DNA from: Mesorhizobium prunaredense
Lineage (GTDB): Bacteria; Pseudomonadota; Alphaproteobacteria; Rhizobiales; Rhizobiaceae
Assembly (NCBI RefSeq): GCF_900156895.1
Contig: NZ_FTPD01000003.1
Coordinates: 124,001-188,000, forward strand
Length of the DNA: 64,000 nucleotides
Reading direction: 5' to 3'
Position 1 is the first letter of the stretch. Each line of letters begins with the position of its first letter. This document shows positions 8,417-17,406 of the stretch, one piece after another. The translations under genes were made by a program, and so were the position numbers. A model generated the notes under the pieces. It was not told where the DNA came from and did not search any database. It saw nothing but the letters and a program-made list of their open reading frames with translations.

Positions 8417-8828
8417 CCGAAAGCCGGGAACTACTAACAGGTTAGCCAGACAGTGTCATCGGGGGAGCCGCAAATGCGCGCAAGTCCAGCTATAGAAGAG
8501 CCTCAAAGTGGTCACCGTTTCACGACAGCGGCAGTTGCTGGCCGCATCGAGCCTTTCGGTGGGTCCGGTGCGCCGTACCGATTTTGCGCGCTGTCGTCTC
8601 CTCCCGGGTCAGCTAGTGGTTCCCCAAAGGACAATATCGCTTGGACGAACCTCCCAATAGTTTGACGTCGGGTAATGCGGAATAAGGAAACCGATAGAGA
8701 GACTCCCCGATCATCGAAACGGCTGACGCCAACACGCGGAAAAGGGCCAGAAATGATCTGGGCAAGCGGGGCCGCCAGAAGACCCACCCAGGAGAGAGCT
8801 CATCCGGCGCTAGACGGGAGAAAGTATT
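8417..8828. other. Spacer without a credible gene
   Basis: Several overlapping open frames exist on both strands, but none has a ribosome-binding site, recognisable domain or plausible composition. The only notable element is the second TTCCCC motif at 8620-8637. The rest may be decayed sequence between the sensor remnant and the LssY_C gene. Confidence 0.5.
8620..8637 (+). promoter_or_regulatory. Island motif TTCCCC-N2-AGGACAATAT, copy 2
   Basis: TTCCCCAAAGGACAATAT on the plus strand, 191 bases upstream of the LssY_C membrane gene that starts at 8829. It is identical to the copy at 12167-12184. Confidence 0.55.
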
Positions 8829-9653
8829 TTGAGATTGCTGACGCGCTTTTGCCAGAGGATCCTGGTTTTCTTTCTGGGCGTAGTCAGCGTTTGGCTGATA
8901 GTCTTCGTCGTTTTCGATACTGCGGACCACAGACTTCCATGGCTCCTGGCAGTGAGTCTTACGTACGGCTTGGCCGCCTATGTTATTTTGCCAAACGTGG
9001 TCCGAATGGGCCTGAAGGTTCTTCATCGCAAACTCATCCCTAGGTACACAATCACCGGAGATGGTCTGCCCGGCGATCCTGTAAATCTCGTCCTCATCGG
9101 CACTCTTCAACAACTCTGCGAAGCCTTTGCAACAGCGGGTTGGTCCACGGCCGACCGTTTGGGAATGGCAAGTTCGTGGCGGATGATACGAGCGTTTCTG
9201 CTGAACTCTGCCTATCCCACCGCGCCTTTCAGCACTCTGTATCTCTTTGGGCGACCGCAGGACATTGGGTTCCAGCAGCCCATCGATAACAGCCCGCGCA
9301 AGCGCCATCACATCCGTTTTTGGGCTCTCAGCCTCGACCATTCCGGGGAGGATATGAGCGCAGCGAGCTTCTGGTTCAATACGGACAAACCGTCGGCCGA
9401 CGAGCGCGTACTATGGGTTGGGGCGGGCACCAGAGATACCGGATTTTCTCTGACCTGGCTGACGTTCCAAGTTACACATGCTACCGATTCGGATACGAAT
9501 GCCGAGCGCGACCACATAGTGGGTGAGTTGAGAGCAAAGCGAGTGATCGGGGATATCGCGTTGCACCAATGTGGTTCACGTTTGCAGACCGGAAAGGTCA
9601 ATCATTACGTTACCGATGGTGAGATCGCGTTCGCCAGCTTGATAGAAAATTGA
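8829..9653 (+). CDS. Membrane protein with LssY C-terminal-like domain
   Basis: The 274-residue protein has two N-terminal membrane segments (about residues 10-28 and 36-55, the latter LPWLLAVSLTYGLAAYVILP) followed by a cytoplasmic or periplasmic globular part. That part (PRYTITGDGLPGDPVNLVLIG, then GWSTADRL, LYLFGRPQDIGFQ, HHIRFWALS and a late GTRDTGFSL) follows the LssY_C domain layout, originally named from a Legionella type I secretion-associated protein; its activity is unknown. The start is TTG 8829 after GGGAGAAAG; a second TTG two codons later is possible. It is followed 106 bases later by the AI-2E transporter in the same direction. Confidence 0.8.
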   Translation: MRLLTRFCQRILVFFLGVVSVWLIVFVVFDTADHRLPWLLAVSLTYGLAAYVILPNVVRMGLKVLHRKLIPRYTITGDGLPGDPVNLVLIGTLQQLCEAFATAGWSTADRLGMASSWRMIRAFLLNSAYPTAPFSTLYLFGRPQDIGFQQPIDNSPRKRHHIRFWALSLDHSGEDMSAASFWFNTDKPSADERVLWVGAGTRDTGFSLTWLTFQVTHATDSDTNAERDHIVGELRAKRVIGDIALHQCGSRLQTGKVNHYVTDGEIAFASLIEN

Positions 9654-9759
9654 AATAGGATCTGTACCATCGCAACTCTCGCTTGGGTTCGAGGATCAGT
9701 GCGCTGGGAGGCAGCTAAGCCGGCAGTTGAGCTCGCAACCGAACGAGCGGAGAAACTCG

Positions 9760-10842
9760 ATGAGAATTGCGCAACCAGCCACTTTCTGGATTGTGGTCTC
9801 TGTGGTCGCTTTGGTTGCGTTGGTGCTGTTACGCCAAATCCTGCTGCCGTTCGTCGTCGGTGCATTGCTCGCCTATCTGCTCGTTCCGGCAGTCGACTGG
9901 TTGGAGCGGTTCGGGATTGGTCGTTCGTTTGCAGCTATGGCCGTTTTTCTGCCGCTGGTTGCGGGTTTTCTCGCCTTCCTCCTGGTGATGCTCCCGGCCA
10001 TCATCGGCGAGGTCAGATTTTTTGTTGAGGAATTTCCCCGCTACGTCACACGACTCCAGTCGCTGGTGACCGATGCAAGCGGGCCTTGGCTGCACAGTGT
10101 CATGGGCGACGAGCTTCATATCGAGCAATCCTCCGCCGATGTCGCGAGGACGATGGGCAGCGCCTGGCTCGATGACTTCCTTCGCTCGCTATGGTCGGGC
10201 GGACGGGCCTTGTTCTCCCTTCTCTCGTTGCTCATCGTCACGCCGATCATCGCCATCTATCTCGCAATTGACTGGCAACGAATGATTGCGACGGTCGATG
10301 GCTGGCTTCCCCCGGCGCACCGCGACGATATTCGGGCGCTTGGGCGCGAGATCCACGATACGGTCGCCGGCTTCGTGCGTGGGCAGATCGTCATCTGTCT
10401 CGTTCTCGCCGCGCTTTATGCGACAGCCCTGAAGGTGACTGGGCTCAACCATGCCATTTTGATCGGCATCGCGGCAGGCCTCATCAGTTTCATACCCTAC
10501 CTCGGGGCCGCCACCGGTATCTTGGTGTCGGTGTGCGTTGCCATGGCCCAGTTCTGGCCGAATTGGGCACCCGTCGCTGTTGTGGCGGGCATCTTCATCG
10601 TCGGAGAAATGCTTGCCGACTATGTGCTGTCGCCGCGCATCATCGGTCGTCGCGTCAAACTCAACCCAGTCTGGATGATGTTTGCGTTGTTCGCCTTTGG
10701 ATGGCTGTTCGGCTTCATCGGATTGTTGTTGGCGATACCGATCGCTGCATCGTTGGGCGTGGTCCTGCGGTTCGCGAGGCGGCAGTCTCTGGCAGGTTCG
10801 GGTCACGGCGCCTCTGACGGGCTGCCTGGCCCGGAAGGATGA
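9760..10842 (+). CDS. AI-2E family transporter (PerM/YdiK/TqsA type)
   Basis: The 360-residue integral membrane protein has the family's layout: paired N-terminal helices (TFWIVVSVVALVALVLL and LLPFVVGALLAYLLVPAVDWL), a third at 45-75, a soluble region (80-150), then a C-terminal bundle with the conserved GLNHAILIGIAAGLISFIPY-like segment and a final FGFIGLLLAIPIAASLGVVL helix. The start ATG 9760 follows GGAG; an in-frame ATG 11 codons upstream is less likely. Family members export diverse small molecules (AI-2 or H+/Na+ antiport are documented for a few), so substrate is open. It may be cotranscribed with the LssY_C gene. Confidence 0.9.
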   Translation: MRIAQPATFWIVVSVVALVALVLLRQILLPFVVGALLAYLLVPAVDWLERFGIGRSFAAMAVFLPLVAGFLAFLLVMLPAIIGEVRFFVEEFPRYVTRLQSLVTDASGPWLHSVMGDELHIEQSSADVARTMGSAWLDDFLRSLWSGGRALFSLLSLLIVTPIIAIYLAIDWQRMIATVDGWLPPAHRDDIRALGREIHDTVAGFVRGQIVICLVLAALYATALKVTGLNHAILIGIAAGLISFIPYLGAATGILVSVCVAMAQFWPNWAPVAVVAGIFIVGEMLADYVLSPRIIGRRVKLNPVWMMFALFAFGWLFGFIGLLLAIPIAASLGVVLRFARRQSLAGSGHGASDGLPGPEG

Positions 10843-11156
10843 AAGGCCGGCTCTGGTCCCGATATACAGCAAGGCGCATCGGCATGTCGCAGTATGCCCT
10901 TGTTGCACCACGTCAATGACGGAGGCATCCTCCCCATCGTCAACGCCAAGCGTCCTGTGGAAAGCCGAACCGAACGCTGCTGTGGTCACGCCGTCAGGCA
11001 AGTCCGCTCCGCCAAGAGAGACGACATCGAATTCCACCACGGCAGGGACCGCTTAAGGTCAAACCTTGCCATTCGTCTCGTCGATCGGAACGAGCAAGTA
11101 GCGCCAGAAGCGAACGATCAACGGCAGACCCTGCAACGTCCGCTTGCACGGCCGCC
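10843..11156. other. Spacer between convergent genes, nothing convincing
   Basis: About 315 bases between the AI-2E gene and the outer-membrane channel gene. A 25-codon minus-strand frame starting at a TTG near 11127 (ending NGKV) lacks a ribosome-binding site. I see no RNA gene, strong hairpin or motif copy. Confidence 0.4.
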
Positions 11157-11960
11157 CTACTTCGGAAACAGCAGCGTAATTCCCGTGCGCACGCCGAAAC
11201 CGTCCGGTCCGCTGTCAGGGCTTTCCGCCCAATACCGCACGCCTGCGAATAGGCTGATAGGTTGCTTGTCGATGCGTATAAGTTTCGCGACCTGGAAGTT
11301 GATCGGAACCGACCACTGGCGCGCTTCCCAATTGTAGGTGCTCTCGGTGTTCAGCGAGAAGGTCCAGGCGTCCTTCGTCGTGTACGAGACGAAGGGCTGC
11401 AGGAAGGTGGAATTGACGTCGGCGCCGTCGCCGGCGAACGACCAGATGTGGTTGGCCAGCATGCCGACCGTCCAGGGGCCGATTTGCTTCAGCACAACGG
11501 CGGTCGGACCCGCTCCCCATTTTTCGCTGCCGAGCAAGTCGTCGGTCGCCGTCGGAATGAGAAAGGCCGGTCCGACGCCCCAGATGATGCCGTTTGCGGT
11601 CGGTTTCTTGGGCGAGAAGAACAGGCTCTGGGTGATGTCGCCAAGGCCGAACTGATTGCCGGAGGGCCCGGCAATATCGTTCTGGTAGGTGATGGGCAGG
11701 ATGGTGCGCGAGATGAGGTTCCAGTTGTCGTTGAGCGAGAACGGGATGACCGGTTGGATGTTGACATAGCCCTTGTCGCCGTCGTTGGGACCATAGCCCT
11801 GGTCCCAGTTGAACTGGAATGGCACGCTGATCAGCGAGGCGATCGGATTGGAGAGCTTCTTGGCGAGATCCTCGGCGTTGTCCTCGGCCTGCGATGGCCC
11901 TGCCAAGGCTGCGGTCAGAACAATCGCCGCGGCGGTCGATGCAACGCGAACAGAAATCAT
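11157..11960 (-). CDS. Outer-membrane channel/transporter of the phenol-MetA-degradation type
   Basis: The 267-residue protein starts at ATG 11960 (GGGAG ribosome-binding site), has a signal peptide (MISVRVASTAAAIVLTAALA) and then alternating beta strands. It shows the family pattern VPFQFNWDQGYGPNDGDKGY (about 40-60), FGLGDITQSLFFSP, GVGPAFLIPTAT, and a terminal strand GVRTGITLLFPK ending in a hydrophobic-Phe-Pro-Lys. These proteins are 12-14-strand barrels described as transporters or MetA-pathway porins. A frame extension to 12002 exists but lacks a ribosome-binding site. The gene is divergent from the sulfatase operon, and motif copy 3 lies in the shared upstream region, so the two may be coregulated. 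Confidence 0.85.
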   Translation of the reverse strand: MISVRVASTAAAIVLTAALAGPSQAEDNAEDLAKKLSNPIASLISVPFQFNWDQGYGPNDGDKGYVNIQPVIPFSLNDNWNLISRTILPITYQNDIAGPSGNQFGLGDITQSLFFSPKKPTANGIIWGVGPAFLIPTATDDLLGSEKWGAGPTAVVLKQIGPWTVGMLANHIWSFAGDGADVNSTFLQPFVSYTTKDAWTFSLNTESTYNWEARQWSVPINFQVAKLIRIDKQPISLFAGVRYWAESPDSGPDGFGVRTGITLLFPK

Positions 11961-12166
11961 ACGACACTCCCTGAAGACGTTTCGGTCGATACCGTCGTGC
12001 ATTCTCCAGGACCCTGCAAGCTACAATCTGGAGCAAGTGATGGCGCAAGTCCGCAGCATGAAGACAGGTCACGACTGACGCACCCGCCAATGCCGGACGC
12101 CCCAGGGCGTCCGGTCGTGCGTGAGCCCGGCTGCGCGCCACCCAACAGGCGCACGGTCCGATCGAC

Positions 12167-12184
12167 TTCCCCAAAGGACAATAT
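12167..12184 (+). promoter_or_regulatory. Island motif TTCCCC-N2-AGGACAATAT, copy 3
   Basis: TTCCCCAAAGGACAATAT, 127 bases before the arylsulfatase start and in the shared intergenic region with the divergent outer-membrane channel gene. It is well placed to control one or both units. Confidence 0.55.
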
Positions 12185-12311
12185 CATCAAGCGTTGCTCG
12201 GATTTACCGTAGCGTCAGCCTTGTGTGCTGACTGATCAAGCAAGGGGCGCACGGGCGCGGAATCGTTCCAATTCGGGCGGTTGCCGAGATTTCCAGCAGG
12301 AGGAGCTGAAC

Positions 12312-13937
12312 ATGAGACCTGGAATTCCGAGTTACGGCATCGCAACCTGGGTGACCGCAATTGCGCTTTGCGGCGGTATGGCATCGGTTGCCTATGCGCA
12401 GGACGCGCAAAAACCGAACATCGTCGTCATCATGGGCGACGACATCGGCATGTGGAACATCGGCGCCTATCACCGCGGCGTGATGGCGGGCCGCACGCCC
12501 AACCTCGACAAGATCGCCGCCGAGGGCATGCTCTTCACCGACTACTATGCCGAGGCGAGCTGCACGGCTGGCCGGGCGAACTTTATCACCGGCGAGCTTC
12601 CAATTCGCACCGGCATGACCACCGTCGGGCAGGCCGGCGCCACCACCGGTCTGCCGGCCGAAGCGATGACTCTCGCGACTGCCCTGAAGGACATGGGCTA
12701 CACCACCGGCCAGTTCGGAAAGAACCACCTTGGCGATTTGAACGAGTTCCTGCCGACCGTCCACGGCTTCGACGAGTTCTTCGGTTACCTCTATCACCTC
12801 GACGCCATGGAAGACCCTGCACACCCGAACTATCCGCAGGACCTGCTTGACAAGGTGGGGCCGCGCAACATGCTCCACACTTGGGCGACGACGACCGACG
12901 ACGCGACCGTCGACCCACGCTGGGGCAAGGTCGGCAAGCAGAAGATCGAAGACGCCGGCACTCTTTATCCCGAACGCATGGAAACAGTGGACGACGAGAT
13001 CCGCGACAAAGCCTTGAAGTTCGTGGAGAAAGCCAAGGCCGACAACAAGCCTTTCTTCTTGTGGCTCAATCCCACGCGCATGCACGTTATCACCCATCTT
13101 TCGCCCAAGTATGAAGCATTGCGCAACTCGGAGAACGGCTGGTCGCTGCAGGAAGCCGGCATGGCTCAGCTCGACGATGACGTCGGCCTGGTGATGCAGA
13201 AGCTCAAGGACCTTGGCGTTGATGACAACACCATCGTCATGTTCACCACCGACAATGGCACCGAGACCTTCACATGGCCTGATGGCGGCAACACGCCGTA
13301 CCGGGGGCAGAAGGGCACGATCTACGAAGGCGGCTTCCGTGTGCCGGCCTTCATTCGCTGGCCGGGCAAGATCGCAGCAGGCAAGGTGGAGAACGGCATC
13401 ATGTCCGGGCTCGACTGGCTGCCTACGTTCGTGGCCGCCGCAGGTAACCCCAACATCAAGGCCGAACTGCTTAAAGGAAAGCAGATCGGCGACCGCACCT
13501 ACAAGAACTATCTCGACGGCTACAACCAGATGGACCTCATCACCGGCAAGGGTCCGTCTGCCCGGCACGAGATCTTCTACTTCGGCGAAAGCACGCTGGG
13601 CGCGGTGCGCATCGATGACTACAAGTACCGCTTCATCGAGCAACCGAACGGCTGGCTTGGAGCCAAGGATCACGTCGACGCACCGTCGATCACCAACCTT
13701 CGCCTCGATCCCTTCGAACGTCTGGGCACTCCGGCAAACGGAACGCTGGACGGCGCCCAAGGTTACTTCAACGAATGGTTTATGTACCAGTTCTGGCGCT
13801 TCGTGTTTGTTCAGCAGGAAGTGGGCAAGCTGGCCCAGACGGCCATTGAGTTCCCGCCCATGCAGAAGGGCGCGAGCTTCAACCTCGACGCTGTCAAGGC
13901 GCAGATCGAGGCGGCAAGGGCAGCATTGGTCAAGTAA
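12312..13937 (+). CDS. Secreted arylsulfatase (sulfatase family S1)
   Basis: The 541-residue protein starts at ATG 12312 behind AGGAGG, with a signal peptide ending VAYAQ. Metal ligands are seen in MGDDIG (Asp43, Asp44), a late TDNGTET segment holds the second Asp-Asn pair, and FGKNHLGD lies in between. The active-site motif is SCTAGR with Cys84, the residue converted to formylglycine. Ala replaces the usual Pro of CxPxR, although the Arg is kept. The family hydrolyses sulfate esters in the periplasm or outside the cell. It heads a cluster with a HAD phosphatase and two secreted proteins; motif copy 3 lies 127 bases upstream. Confidence 0.93.
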   Translation: MRPGIPSYGIATWVTAIALCGGMASVAYAQDAQKPNIVVIMGDDIGMWNIGAYHRGVMAGRTPNLDKIAAEGMLFTDYYAEASCTAGRANFITGELPIRTGMTTVGQAGATTGLPAEAMTLATALKDMGYTTGQFGKNHLGDLNEFLPTVHGFDEFFGYLYHLDAMEDPAHPNYPQDLLDKVGPRNMLHTWATTTDDATVDPRWGKVGKQKIEDAGTLYPERMETVDDEIRDKALKFVEKAKADNKPFFLWLNPTRMHVITHLSPKYEALRNSENGWSLQEAGMAQLDDDVGLVMQKLKDLGVDDNTIVMFTTDNGTETFTWPDGGNTPYRGQKGTIYEGGFRVPAFIRWPGKIAAGKVENGIMSGLDWLPTFVAAAGNPNIKAELLKGKQIGDRTYKNYLDGYNQMDLITGKGPSARHEIFYFGESTLGAVRIDDYKYRFIEQPNGWLGAKDHVDAPSITNLRLDPFERLGTPANGTLDGAQGYFNEWFMYQFWRFVFVQQEVGKLAQTAIEFPPMQKGASFNLDAVKAQIEAARAALVK

Positions 13938-13950
13938 CGGGATGACTCGT

Positions 13951-13978
13951 GGCGGGCGGCTCGCAAGGGGCGCCCGCC
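13951..13978 (+). terminator. Strong intercistronic hairpin without T-run
   Basis: GGCGGGCG (13951-13958) pairs perfectly with CGCCCGCC (13971-13978) around a 12-base loop, 13 bases after the sulfatase stop. There is no U-tract, so it is more likely a partial terminator or an RNA-stabilising/processing element that lowers expression of the downstream HAD gene relative to the sulfatase. Confidence 0.55.
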
Positions 13979-14048
13979 GGTTCCACGGCCACGAGCCGGT
14001 CGTCGTAGACCCCGATACGAATCGAGATTTACAAGAAAGGAGCGCGAT

Positions 14049-15059
14049 ATGTTCGTGAAGCATGATCTTCTCAGACTGACCCGTCGTGCCATTCTCGCGG
14101 CCGCTGCTTTGCTCGTCGCTCCCGCGGCCGCCCTTGCCCAGTCCGACCCGCTGCCGTCTTGGAACGACACCGCGCCGAAGGCTGCGATCGTCGAGTTCGT
14201 CGAGAAGGTGAGCAAGGAGGGTTCGCCGGACTTCGTGCCGGAGCCCGAACGCATCGCGGTGTTCGACAATGACGGCACGCTGTGGGTCGAACATCCGATG
14301 TATGTGCAACTCGCCTTCGCGCTCGACCGTGTAAAAGCCGAGGCGCCAAGTCATCCCGAATGGGCGACCACCCAGCCGTTTCAGGCCGTGCTCGAAGGCG
14401 ACATGAAGGCGCTTACGGCCGCCGGCGAAAAGGGCCTGCTCGAACTCATCATGGCGACCCACGCCGGCATGACCACCGAACAGTTCCAGAAGATCGTAAC
14501 CGACTGGATAGCCACCGCGCGCGACCCGCGCTTCAAAAAGCCTTATACCGAGTTGGTCTATCAGCCGATGCTAGAACTTCTCGCCTATCTGCGCGCCAAC
14601 GGCTTCAAAACCTTCATCGTTTCCGGCGGCGGCATCGAATTCATGCGACCCTGGACGGAAAAGGTCTATGGCATTCCGGCGGAGCAGGTGGTGGGGTCGT
14701 CGATCAAGACGCAATTCGAAATGAAGGACGGCGCGCCGAACCTGTTTCGGTTGCCTCAGGTCAACTTCATCGACGACAAGAGCGGCAAGCCGGTCGGCAT
14801 CCAGGAGCATATCGGCCGCAGGCCAATCGCCGCGTTCGGCAACTCGGACGGCGATCTGGAAATGCTGCAGTGGACGACGCTCACCGACGGCGCACGTTTC
14901 GGCCTGATCGTTCATCACACCGATGCTGAGCGCGAATATGCCTACGACCGCGACACTGATTTCGGCCGCCTCGACCTCGCACTCGATGCCGCGGCGATCA
15001 ACCACTGGACGGTGGTGAGCATGAAGACCGACTGGAAACAGATTTTTCCAGAGAAGTAG
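14049..15059 (+). CDS. Secreted HAD-superfamily phosphatase-like protein
   Basis: The 336-residue protein has a good ribosome-binding site (AAAGGAG) and an N-terminal export signal containing TRRAILAAAALLVAP, which looks like a twin-arginine or Sec signal. HAD motif I is FDNDGTLW (Asp73, Asp75), motif II is IVSGGG, and motif III/IV is FGNSDGDLEM. The layout is that of phosphoserine-phosphatase-like HAD enzymes. It follows the sulfatase by 112 bases with a hairpin between. Export suggests it dephosphorylates an extracytoplasmic substrate; pairing with a sulfatase suggests joint release of sulfate and phosphate from organic esters (inference). Confidence 0.85.
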   Translation: MFVKHDLLRLTRRAILAAAALLVAPAAALAQSDPLPSWNDTAPKAAIVEFVEKVSKEGSPDFVPEPERIAVFDNDGTLWVEHPMYVQLAFALDRVKAEAPSHPEWATTQPFQAVLEGDMKALTAAGEKGLLELIMATHAGMTTEQFQKIVTDWIATARDPRFKKPYTELVYQPMLELLAYLRANGFKTFIVSGGGIEFMRPWTEKVYGIPAEQVVGSSIKTQFEMKDGAPNLFRLPQVNFIDDKSGKPVGIQEHIGRRPIAAFGNSDGDLEMLQWTTLTDGARFGLIVHHTDAEREYAYDRDTDFGRLDLALDAAAINHWTVVSMKTDWKQIFPEK

Positions 15060-15140
15060 AACCATGGTTTCGGGGTTCGATCAGGGTGGAAAACGAAGCA
15101 AGTACAGTACCGGCAAACTCAAACGCGAAGGACAACTGCA

Positions 15141-15917
15141 ATGAATAGGATTCGCATCACGAGCCTGATGGCTTTTGCTGGAGGTTTGGCCGTGGCAGCC
15201 ACCGGGGCAATGGCCCAGGACGCCGCCAAGAAGCCGCATGTGCCGCTCGAAAAGACTATCGGCGAGGTCAAGGCGACCGGCCCGGTGCCATCGCTCGCCG
15301 TCGTCAACTCGGAGGGCGCCAAGCTGGAGGGCGGCAAATTGGTCCTGACAGGCGTAGCCAAGAATGCGATTGTATTCGCCGACCGGCCGGTCCGGGCCGC
15401 AGGGCATGTCACCACCGAGCAATTCATCATGCAGTGGGATGAAGGCAAGGACAACTTTGCCATCGACCCCCCGAATGCGACCGTCTCGGTGCTCGGCGGC
15501 GAAGGATCGGATGTAAGCGATGTTGTCGTGACCCTGAAAACTCCGAAGCTGGAAGGAACAACGCTGACGTTCGACGTCGCCGTCCTGGAAGGAAATCTGG
15601 ATGGCGCCGCTGGGCCGGCGGCGGTTTTCATCGACAACTTTGGCGGCTTCCACGGCGGTGGCTTCCACGGCAGCTTCGCGCATGTCGGTGATGCCAGCTT
15701 CGCCCATGTCGGCGGATGGCATGGTGGCGGCTATGGCGGCGGGTGGCATGGCGGCGGCTATTGGCACGCTCCGGTTTACCACGGGGCCTGGTATGGCGGC
15801 GCCGGCGTTGCAGCAGGGGTGGTGGCCGGCGCTGCCATTGGAGCCGCCGCGACCGCTCCATACCGCTACGGCTATGGGGACCAATGCGGATACTACCCCT
15901 ATCCGCCGTGCTACTAG
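15141..15917 (+). CDS. Secreted protein with Gly/His/Tyr-rich C-terminal tail
   Basis: The 258-residue protein has a signal peptide ending GAMAQ and a folded middle (about 30-165) with strands such as TLTFDVAVLEGNLDG. The tail (about 170-258) is dominated by GGFHGGG, HGGGYGGGWHGGG and WHAPVYHGAWYGG motifs, then an Ala/Gly hydrophobic stretch and YRYGYGDQCGYYPYPPCY. The ribosome-binding site is AAGGA. The His/Gly-rich region could bind metal or mediate surface association, and the hydrophobic stretch could insert in a membrane; neither is shown. It is in line with the sulfatase and HAD genes and probably in the same transcript. Confidence 0.75.
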   Translation: MNRIRITSLMAFAGGLAVAATGAMAQDAAKKPHVPLEKTIGEVKATGPVPSLAVVNSEGAKLEGGKLVLTGVAKNAIVFADRPVRAAGHVTTEQFIMQWDEGKDNFAIDPPNATVSVLGGEGSDVSDVVVTLKTPKLEGTTLTFDVAVLEGNLDGAAGPAAVFIDNFGGFHGGGFHGSFAHVGDASFAHVGGWHGGGYGGGWHGGGYWHAPVYHGAWYGGAGVAAGVVAGAAIGAAATAPYRYGYGDQCGYYPYPPCY

Positions 15918-16005
15918 GAGGAAATGGCACTTCCAACATTTGGTGGCTCGCTCCCAGGGAGCGGCCATCGCGAGAAGCGACATCAATTCAAAGGGAGATA
16001 TGACA

Positions 16006-16476
16006 ATGGCCTACTTCCGCAGCGCTTGTTTTGCGCTCATCGTAGTACTGATCCCACTCGGTGCGACTGCCCAGAACTCGACGCAGGTCGGCACACTGTC
16101 GTGCGACGTGTCACGCGGCATCGGCATGTTCGTGGTCGAAAAGCAAAAACTTGCCTGCGTTTTCAAAGACCAGAGCGGCAAGGTCGAAAGCTATGCTGGT
16201 TCAATTGATCAGTTCGGCGTGGCGCTCGGCGAGGTTGCGGATGGGCATTTGATCTGGGGCGTGGCGGCGGCGACAAGCGGCCTTCCGGCCGGCGCCCTGG
16301 CGGGCACCTATGCCGGTGTGGGCGCCAACGCCTCGTTCGGCGCCGGCGCTGGCGCCAATATTCTCGTCGGCGGCAGCGACCGCTCGCTCTCCTTGCAGCC
16401 GATCTCCGTCGAGGGTCAGCAAGGTATCAACATAGCGGGTGGTGTCACCACCGTCACCTTGACGGCGACTGATTGA
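16006..16476 (+). CDS. DUF992 secreted protein
   Basis: The 156-residue protein has a signal peptide (MAYFRSACFALIVVLIPLGA). The mature part follows DUF992: VGTLSCDVSRGIGMFV, KLACVFKDQSGKVESYAGSI, FGVALGEV, WGVAAATSGLPAGALAGTYA, GANILVGGS and a final LQPISVEGQQGINIAGGV. ATG 16006 is preferred because AAGGGAG lies eight bases upstream; the ATG two codons earlier is too close. The domain is periplasmic and common in Rhizobiales, with unknown function. It is the last gene of the sulfatase cluster. Confidence 0.85.
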   Translation: MAYFRSACFALIVVLIPLGATAQNSTQVGTLSCDVSRGIGMFVVEKQKLACVFKDQSGKVESYAGSIDQFGVALGEVADGHLIWGVAAATSGLPAGALAGTYAGVGANASFGAGAGANILVGGSDRSLSLQPISVEGQQGINIAGGVTTVTLTATD

Positions 16477-16676
16477 GGAACGACTGGTCGCGCAACGCTG
16501 GGGGCCGCAGAGGACGCGGGCCCTAGGCTGAGCGCGCGCCCATTGAGGCATGAGATTTTCGCGAAGGGCCTCGCGCACGCACTGCGAGCGGACCCTATTG
16601 CTAACTTACCCCTGGATGAAAAAGTACCAGGCTGGCTGGTTGAAGAAGTCGCAGAGCGGTTCTGTTCAGAATATTC

Positions 16677-16694
16677 TGCCCCAAAGGGCAATAC
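16677..16694 (+). promoter_or_regulatory. Degenerate copy of the TTCCCC/AGGACAATAT motif
   Basis: TGCCCCAAAGGGCAATAC, 134 bases upstream of the start of the decayed second sulfatase. The arms TGCCC/GGGCA form a perfect dyad around CAAA. This is the weakest copy, and it has decayed along with the gene it precedes. Confidence 0.4.
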
Positions 16695-16828
16695 CGCCAA
16701 CACTTTTTTGATGCCAGCTTTGACAGTACCGCTTGGCATGGCAGGCGTGAACAAGAGATGGGAAGCTCGTCATCAGTGGTAATCATGGTAGTGATCGCCG
16801 GCACGGAGTGCAGCAAACGGGCAGACGG

Positions 16829-17406
16829 ATGAAACGGCGCGACCTATTGCTCAGCGGCTGTTCGTTGCTGGTAGCATCAATGCTGCCGGCCGTGCCAAAA
16901 GCTCTGGCTCAGACTTCGAAAAGCCCAACATCCTCGTCATCTGGGGCGATGACATCGGCATTGAAAATATCAGTGCCTATAACCTCGGCCTGATGGGCTA
17001 CAAAACGCCGAGCATCGACCGCATAGCCAAGGAAGGCGCTCTCTTCACTGACGCCTACGCTGTGCGCTGGAACGACTGGAAGGTTTCGTTTGCCGTCGTG
17101 AATGGCAACATTGCCACCGGCACTCGCGATGTGCCAGGCTGGCCTGAGATCGTCAATCTCCGGGCCGACCCCTACGAGAAGGCACCGCGGGAATCAGGCC
17201 TCTATCTGCGCTGGTATGCCGATAACATCTGGCTCTTCGTGCCCGTTCAGCAGAAGCTCAAAACCTTCCTCATGATGCTGCCGCAGTTTCCCTTCCAGGA
17301 GGGGAGCAGCTTGAACGCGGCGGGTATCAACTACAACTCGCTGGCGGCGATGGAGGCGATGAAACGCCTGCAACAATTGGAAAGCCTTTCGCCACCGGCA
17401 AACTAA
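16829..17406 (+). pseudogene. Second arylsulfatase, frameshifted and with its catalytic core deleted
   Basis: The start reads [20 protein letters not shown] with a signal peptide. After a frameshift near 16920 it continues [40 protein letters not shown] and [18 protein letters not shown]. The junction FTDAYA to VRWNDWKV skips the region that in the intact paralogue (12312-13937) holds the CTAGR motif and most metal ligands. The remaining 3' part ([10 protein letters not shown] to the C-terminus) aligns with the paralogue's end. About 350 internal residues are missing, so no activity is possible. Confidence 0.85.

Noticed and set aside
8453..8665. Plus-strand 70-codon frame over the second TTCCCC motif
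   Set aside because: No ribosome-binding site or recognisable sequence; the repeated motif within it is better explained as regulatory.
12204..14462. Minus-strand frame of 752 codons
   Set aside because: Antisense of the arylsulfatase and part of the HAD gene; both sense genes have signal peptides and catalytic motifs.
15924..16208. Plus-strand frame starting two bases after an AGGAGGAA site
   Set aside because: Spacing is too short for initiation and the frame overlaps the start of the DUF992 gene, whose signal peptide and domain are clear.
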